This document shows, one piece after another, positions 60,901 to 64,000 of a stretch of 64,000 bases of DNA. Origin of the DNA: Prevotella sp. (lineage in GTDB: Bacteria; Bacteroidota; Bacteroidia; Bacteroidales; Bacteroidaceae); contig JAFVGN010000044.1 of assembly GCA_017474925.1 (NCBI GenBank), forward strand, positions 1-64,000, written 5' to 3'. The number at the start of each line of letters is the position of its first letter. Within the stretch, counting starts at the first letter, position 1. A program made the position numbers and the translations under genes. The notes under the pieces were generated by a model. That model did not search any database. It saw only the letters and a list, made by a program, of their open reading frames with translations, and was not told the DNA's origin.

Positions 60901-61860
60901 CGAGTCGTCGTAGCCGACGCTGGCCCAGCCCGTCAGTTCCTTACGGGCGTCGTACTCCTCGCCGTCGTATTCATTGTTGGCACGTATGGGACCGTCGGTC
61001 GTCACCCTCCAGCCCTTGTCGTCGGTTTGCAGGCGCTGAGTAGTGCCGTCGGTGTATTCCACCAGCACGTTGACGCGGCATTTGGGATAGCCGAAGGTGT
61101 GTATCTTGTAGGGTTTGTGCTGTTGCATGGGAAACAGCCGCCCGTTGCCCAGGACGATGCCCAAACAGAGACGGGGCGACAGGGCACTTGTGACGTCGTA
61201 GGTGTTGTAGTAGATACTCTTGCGATAATCGCTGGGGACGGGGGTGAGCACCCGGTCGCCCATGCGCTGGCCATTGACGTAGAACTCATGAAGGCCGATG
61301 CCGGCAACGTAGGCAGTTGCACGTCTGACCTTCTTGCCCTGCTTTAGCTCGAACTCCTTCCTCAGGTAACGGGCGGCCATGCGGGTGTGGAACCCTCTTT
61401 CCTCATCTGGCATCAACTGCTCCAAACCGATCCAATAGCCACTCCATTTGCCCTCGTCGAGCAGTCCGATGCTGAAGCACTCCTCGCTGCTCCACGCGGT
61501 CTCGCCGGCAGTAGTCCACACCTTGACTTTCCATGTGCAGGCGCTATTGCTTAGCAGTTTCCTTCCTGCATAGCGCACCCATAGCTGTTGGTCGCTTTCC
61601 ACCTTACCCGTATTCCATACCTCGCCCTTATCGTCGCTTACAACAATCTGGTAGGCTGTTTGGCGTACATCCTGTTGGTTGCTCACGATCTGCCAGGAGA
61701 AGCGGGGTTTGGCAGTATCAATGCCCAAGGGCCGGGAAAGGTTCTCTACACGCAGGTTGGTCACCTCCACCGCTTGTTGACTTCGGGTCTGGGCACGGTG
61801 TTGTACGGCCAGGGCCACAAGGGGCACCAATGCCAGCAATAGCGTAAGCTTTCTATTCAT
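57955..61860 (-). CDS. GH78 alpha-L-rhamnosidase fused to a sialidase-like propeller
   Basis: About 1301 residues from MNRKLTLLLALVPLVAL (signal peptide); the longer frame to 61986 lies within the upstream gene and is rejected. Residues about 25-880 form GH78: Ig-like N-domain, jelly rolls (VAGIGLHEFYVNGQRMGDRV), and the (alpha/alpha)6 barrel with DCPQRDERQPWLGD (D501, D506, E507) and the late TTIWELWNG acid. From about 910 to the end runs a BNR/sialidase-like six-bladed propeller with Asp boxes SKDGGKTW and SSDNGNTW. This joins two exo-activities on rhamnose-containing pectin, or one activity with a binding propeller. Confidence 0.88.
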   Translation of the reverse strand: MNRKLTLLLALVPLVALAVQHRAQTRSQQAVEVTNLRVENLSRPLGIDTAKPRFSWQIVSNQQDVRQTAYQIVVSDDKGEVWNTGKVESDQQLWVRYAGRKLLSNSACTWKVKVWTTAGETAWSSEECFSIGLLDEGKWSGYWIGLEQLMPDEERGFHTRMAARYLRKEFELKQGKKVRRATAYVAGIGLHEFYVNGQRMGDRVLTPVPSDYRKSIYYNTYDVTSALSPRLCLGIVLGNGRLFPMQQHKPYKIHTFGYPKCRVNVLVEYTDGTTQRLQTDDKGWRVTTDGPIRANNEYDGEEYDARKELTGWASVGYDDSSWMKAERTDIPQAYLRAQMTEGMTATPLSDLGTGNVPQQVRTLSPHDNIVDVGQNIAGWLKVRMRGDKGDTIRIVYAEKLNADGTLYRENFRNARSTDIYVCNGQEGKTGRWWTPTFVYHGFRYAQVIGLKHATNDDFIAEVVADEMAPIGRFECSDTLLNKVIRNAWWGILDNYKGMPVDCPQRDERQPWLGDRTMGSLGESFIFDNERLYTKWMRDICEAQRTDGCIPDVAPAFWNYYSDDVAWAAALPFTCDMLYRQYGNREAIDRSYPYIKKWVLHIIEEYGIDGIIHCGKYADWCVPPEKLELIHSQDEARKTDVTLISTAYIIRTLQLMEQWGCEADYWKPIREQMMAAFNKHFLTVKAGTSKAPGHPLYPDSIFYGNNTATANLLALSFGIVPTQYRAEVTKNVVENIILKNDAHVPCGVIGISWLLRGLSEGGFSDIAYMIATQHSYPSWGYMAENGATTIWELWNGDKASPKMNSGNHVMLLGDLVTWCYQYLGGIRQTGNAYKHIVLKPDFSIQDCPWANVSYDSPYGTITSSWKKTLQHVEWDVQIPCNTTADLCLPDGTIKTIGSGKYHFSCNIPTASPAITKDEFLYEQASFPQCHAATIVETKKGDLVATYFGGKHERNPDVCIWVSIKKKGTNEWSKPILAADGVFNLGTKNAEIAGITAESTPASEGPVRKGTASADQRRKACWNPVITEMPNGELWLFFKVGLKVSDWTGWVCKSKDGGKTWSDKEPLPKGFLGPIKNKPEIINGRLLCPSSTEDNGWKFHMEIYDIAKKEWKYVGPIKAELAMRTEDMKATNGSATSKKEDIEAPDAGGVATKDGRHPIDCIQPSILKLKDGRLQVLMRTRNGKIGTSFSSDNGNTWTNVTLLDVPNNQSGTDAVTLQDGRHVLIYNNFASLPGTKKGVRTPLSIAISDDGTHWQHALTLEDSPISQYSYPSIIQGKDGKLHAIYTWRRLRVAYKEIDPAQLP

Positions 61861-62389
61861 TGTTTTGGTATTTTTGTAAGATGGCGTCAATAGTGTCGTA
61901 GTCTGCCAGGGGTGAATCGGTAAACACGGCCTGGACAATTCCTTGTCTGTCCACGATATAGATGCGCGGTATGCCGCTGGTGGCAAAACGGTAGTAGAGG
62001 TCCTTGTCCTGGGGCATATAGACGGGCATGGTCAACCCATCCTTGCTCCAGTATTGCTTCACTTCGTCCAACGACTGGCTACGCGGCACGTTGAACATAG
62101 GTACTGACTGATAGGTTTCGTATATGCGTTGTAGTACAGGGAATTCTTTCTGGCAGTCGGGACAGCCTGTGTCGAAGAAGCTAAGTATATAGGCTTTCCC
62201 GCTGAGGGACGACGAAGAAACCGTCTCGCCGTCAGCGCTGGTCAGGATGAAGTTGGGAACGGTGTCACCGACGTTCACCTTGCCCGTACGGTCGTCGTCC
62301 GTATGGCTGTCGTTCAGGCAAGAGGCCTGGACAATGACAGCAAGGAGCAGCAGGAGCTGACGGATGTAGGATATATGTTGCTTTACCAT
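61853..62389 (-). CDS. TlpA-like thioredoxin-fold lipoprotein with CPDC active site
   Basis: 178 residues. Lipobox ends VQASC (cysteine 24). The thioredoxin domain retains both cysteines (FFDTGCPDCQKE, C76 and C79) and the cis-proline loop ATSGIPRIYI. It is thus a redox-competent envelope thiol reductase. It overlaps the GH78 start by 8 bp and sits 2 bp after GH140, an unusual place for a redox protein inside a glycanase operon. Confidence 0.85.
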   Translation of the reverse strand: MVKQHISYIRQLLLLLAVIVQASCLNDSHTDDDRTGKVNVGDTVPNFILTSADGETVSSSSLSGKAYILSFFDTGCPDCQKEFPVLQRIYETYQSVPMFNVPRSQSLDEVKQYWSKDGLTMPVYMPQDKDLYYRFATSGIPRIYIVDRQGIVQAVFTDSPLADYDTIDAILQKYQNNE

Positions 62390-62391
62390 GC

Positions 62392-63849
62392 TTACTCGTT
62401 AAGGTCGCGGCCTAGCGGCTGATAGCCGTCAGGTGACAGGTCTGTCTGGTCTTTCTTCAAATAGTCCTTCGAGGCATCAATGGCGATGAGCACGCCGTCT
62501 TCCACACGGACTGACTGGGGATGATAGCGGAAGGTGAGGACCTTGGAGTCAAATTCTCCTAAATAGATGAGTTTGCCTGTAGATGCGGTCATCCACCAGA
62601 CGTTCTTCTTTGTCCCGCTGATTTTCCTGAGATCCAGCTTCATAGAGTTGCCGTTGTAGTTATAGACCAGGAGATAGTCGTTGCCTCGGGTGGCGATGAG
62701 ACGGTTGTACCGCTCGCCATTCTCTTGGATGACGCTCTGGTCGGCTATGCGTTCGAAGTAGGGGAACGAAAGTATCAAACGCTTCAGGTATTGCATTTGG
62801 TTATAGCCTGGGTCCTTCAGTCCCTGATACCAAGTCTTTACGTCGCCGGCATCGCCATAGCTGGTGGGGTAGCCTGGCTTCAGCATCTGCATGATGGCAT
62901 TGTGGCCGTAGGTGTGTCCGCACGATCCTGCAAAGACACTCCAGTAGGCATAGCGGCGCACGTCGTAGTCCTGCCAGCGGGCTTCGTTGGGGTCGTGAAG
63001 GCCGACGGGAATGTCCTCATAGGAAGGCTCGGCATCCAGAACGGGCTTGATGGGATTGTATTTCCATGTGGAATCAACATACATCCAGTTGTCCTCTTCG
63101 GTGTTGTCTGGAATGGGGTAGTCTGCATTGCCCATGCGCTGACCGTATCGGCGGTGACCGCTTTGGAACGTGTGGAAGTCAATCCATGGGGCTTTCGACC
63201 ACCACTTGGCTGAGGTGTAACGGCCACGGGGGTGGTAGGTCATGAGGTGATTCTTGTCTATTGACTTGATTGTGGTGGCCAGGGCCTCCCATACCTCGGG
63301 CTTGATGTCTCCCTGTATGTCGCCGCCCATGAACCAAATGATGTTGGGCTTGTCCTTGTATCGGCTGGCGAGGAAGGTGCCGTACTTCTTGGCATCCTCA
63401 ACGCCCAGCAGGCCGGCCTTTACCAGTCCGCCCCAGATGCACACCATGCCGATGTAGATGCCATGCTGGGCAGCCATGTCAACAATATAGTCCATGTGGT
63501 CCCAGTAGCCATAGACACCTTTCTGGTTGATGTTCTTGAAGTTCCACCCGTCGATATTTGACATTTGGCCGTAAATGTTATAGGCGGGTACACCGTCAAT
63601 AGTTTGTACCTGCACGACATTATAGCCTGCCTTGGCACACGACTGGAGATACCATTCTGCCTCGGCCCTGTCCAGACGTTCGGGCAGCAGCCAGCCGGTG
63701 TCGCCCAGCCAGAAGAAAGGCTGCCCGTTATCAAACTGTAGATAACGCTGGTTATCTGATACCCGTAACTTGCCGTTGTCCCACGGCTTACCAGCCTGTA
63801 CCGACATGGACAGCAGCACAAGCGCAATAATTATCAGTAATTTCTTCAT
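62392..63849 (-). CDS. GH140-like (DUF4038) apiosidase
   Basis: About 485 residues from MKKLLIIIALVLLSMSVQA (signal peptide). DUF4038/GH140 features: PFFWLGDTGWLLPERLDR, IIWFMGGDIQGD (acid Asp), PVLDAEPSYEDIP (nucleophile Glu) and a C-terminal beta domain (NDYLLVYNYNGNSM). Bacteroides GH140 enzymes cut the apiose-galacturonan link of rhamnogalacturonan-II side chains, matching the neighbouring rhamnosidase. A hairpin lies 27 bp upstream. Confidence 0.85.
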   Translation of the reverse strand: MKKLLIIIALVLLSMSVQAGKPWDNGKLRVSDNQRYLQFDNGQPFFWLGDTGWLLPERLDRAEAEWYLQSCAKAGYNVVQVQTIDGVPAYNIYGQMSNIDGWNFKNINQKGVYGYWDHMDYIVDMAAQHGIYIGMVCIWGGLVKAGLLGVEDAKKYGTFLASRYKDKPNIIWFMGGDIQGDIKPEVWEALATTIKSIDKNHLMTYHPRGRYTSAKWWSKAPWIDFHTFQSGHRRYGQRMGNADYPIPDNTEEDNWMYVDSTWKYNPIKPVLDAEPSYEDIPVGLHDPNEARWQDYDVRRYAYWSVFAGSCGHTYGHNAIMQMLKPGYPTSYGDAGDVKTWYQGLKDPGYNQMQYLKRLILSFPYFERIADQSVIQENGERYNRLIATRGNDYLLVYNYNGNSMKLDLRKISGTKKNVWWMTASTGKLIYLGEFDSKVLTFRYHPQSVRVEDGVLIAIDASKDYLKKDQTDLSPDGYQPLGRDLNE

Positions 63850-63872
63850 ATCCATACCTAATACTTATATAT

Positions 63873-63910
63873 AAAAGGGACTGACAACATGCATTTTTGT
63901 CATCAGTCCC
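63873..63910 (-). terminator. Hairpin/terminator between two minus-strand glycanase genes
   Basis: GGGACTGACAA (63877-63887) pairs with TTGTCATCAGTCCC (63897-63910) with a small bulge. On the minus strand it is followed by TTTTATAT. It would end the upstream gene, yet it lies only about 27 bp before the GH140 ATG, leaving almost no room for another promoter. An attenuator or mRNA-stabilising hairpin is the alternative. Confidence 0.7.
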
Positions 63911-63943
63911 CCCTCAGGCTTTCGTCCTAAGCCTGTTAATGGT

Positions 63944-64000
63944 TTACAGCTGATATTCAAGCATTATCATGGAGTAGGGCTTTACATCGATGTCAAACTT
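63944..64000 (-). CDS. 3' end of an unidentified gene (partial)
   Basis: The window ends inside a minus-strand frame whose last 18 codons read KFDIDVKPYSMIMLEYQL before a TAA. The pattern of a hydrophobic terminal strand after a Pro-Tyr-Ser is usual at the end of glycoside hydrolases (for example arabinofuranosidases), and the context is a pectin locus. Too short to assign. Confidence 0.5.
   Translation of the reverse strand, partial: KFDIDVKPYSMIMLEYQL

Noticed and set aside
61861..61986. 42-codon N-terminal extension of GH78
   Set aside because: It lies in the upstream lipoprotein gene and would hide the clear signal peptide starting at MNRKL.
1..64000. tRNA, rRNA, IS elements, integrase or CRISPR-Cas genes
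   Set aside because: None could be recognised by reading; a covariance-model and transposase search would be needed to exclude small or degenerate ones.

Overview
The window looks like a chromosomal stretch of a Bacteroidales bacterium, most probably Prevotella or a close relative. This rests on several things: promoter -7 boxes of the TAnnTTTG type (for example at 22683, 33968, 37960, 53355), no clear Shine-Dalgarno sequences, Mfa2-type fimbrial lipoproteins, a BspA-like leucine-rich-repeat surface protein, DUF5686 and DUF3108 proteins, a BT4734/VirE-type primase, and polysaccharide-degradation gene sets. The genus assignment is inference; no rRNA or tRNA gene was seen.

Layout. 0-5 kb (minus strand): a Crp-like regulator, an ASCH protein, a frameshifted GNAT-ASCH fusion, and a tightly overlapping three-gene unit (DUF262, AAA ATPase, PLD-like protein) that looks like a defence module. 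5.4-7.6 kb: two fimbrial lipoprotein genes, the first broken by a frameshift. 7.9-12.8 kb: a four-gene AT-rich operon with two metallo-beta-lactamase-fold proteins around a four-helix membrane protein, followed by a protein that fuses E2-like, E1-like (ThiF) and JAB/JAMM deubiquitinase-like domains. This is the most interesting system here: a ubiquitin-like conjugation cassette without a CBASS cyclase and without a visible ubiquitin-like modifier. 13-17 kb: a BspA-like gene that has lost its 5' end, a HIRAN-like protein and a DinD/RhuM chimeric remnant. 17-22.6 kb: a small mobile-element-like block (iteron-like repeats, several unknown small proteins, a primase/DUF3987 protein, an M15-type peptidase).

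22.7-30.2 kb: mostly ordinary chromosomal genes (GH3-family ligase, Ig-like lipoprotein, DUF3108, PD-(D/E)XK nuclease, FecE-like ATPase, CobD-like aminotransferase, ECF sigma). 30.2-36 kb: a xylan locus (cytoplasmic GH43, secreted GH10, GPH-type sugar symporter, divergent SGNH/sialate-type acetylesterase). 36-37.8 kb: a HAD phosphatase and a minimal ComEC. 38-53 kb: one long co-directional array with AraC and GNAT proteins, then a ketosynthase, ACP, dehydratase, RND/MMPL exporter, FAD oxidoreductase, ketoreductase, LolA-like protein, DUF5686 outer membrane protein and a heterodimeric ABC exporter. It reads as a compact aryl-polyene/flexirubin-like or specialised lipid pathway. 53.4-57.8 kb: two thioredoxin-fold envelope proteins that both lack the CXXC, plus an ECF sigma/anti-sigma pair. 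58-64 kb: pectin-side-chain enzymes (GH78 fused to a sialidase-like propeller, a TlpA lipoprotein, a GH140-like apiosidase, and the end of another gene).

Several genes show single-base frameshifts in homopolymers. These may be real decay or assembly error.
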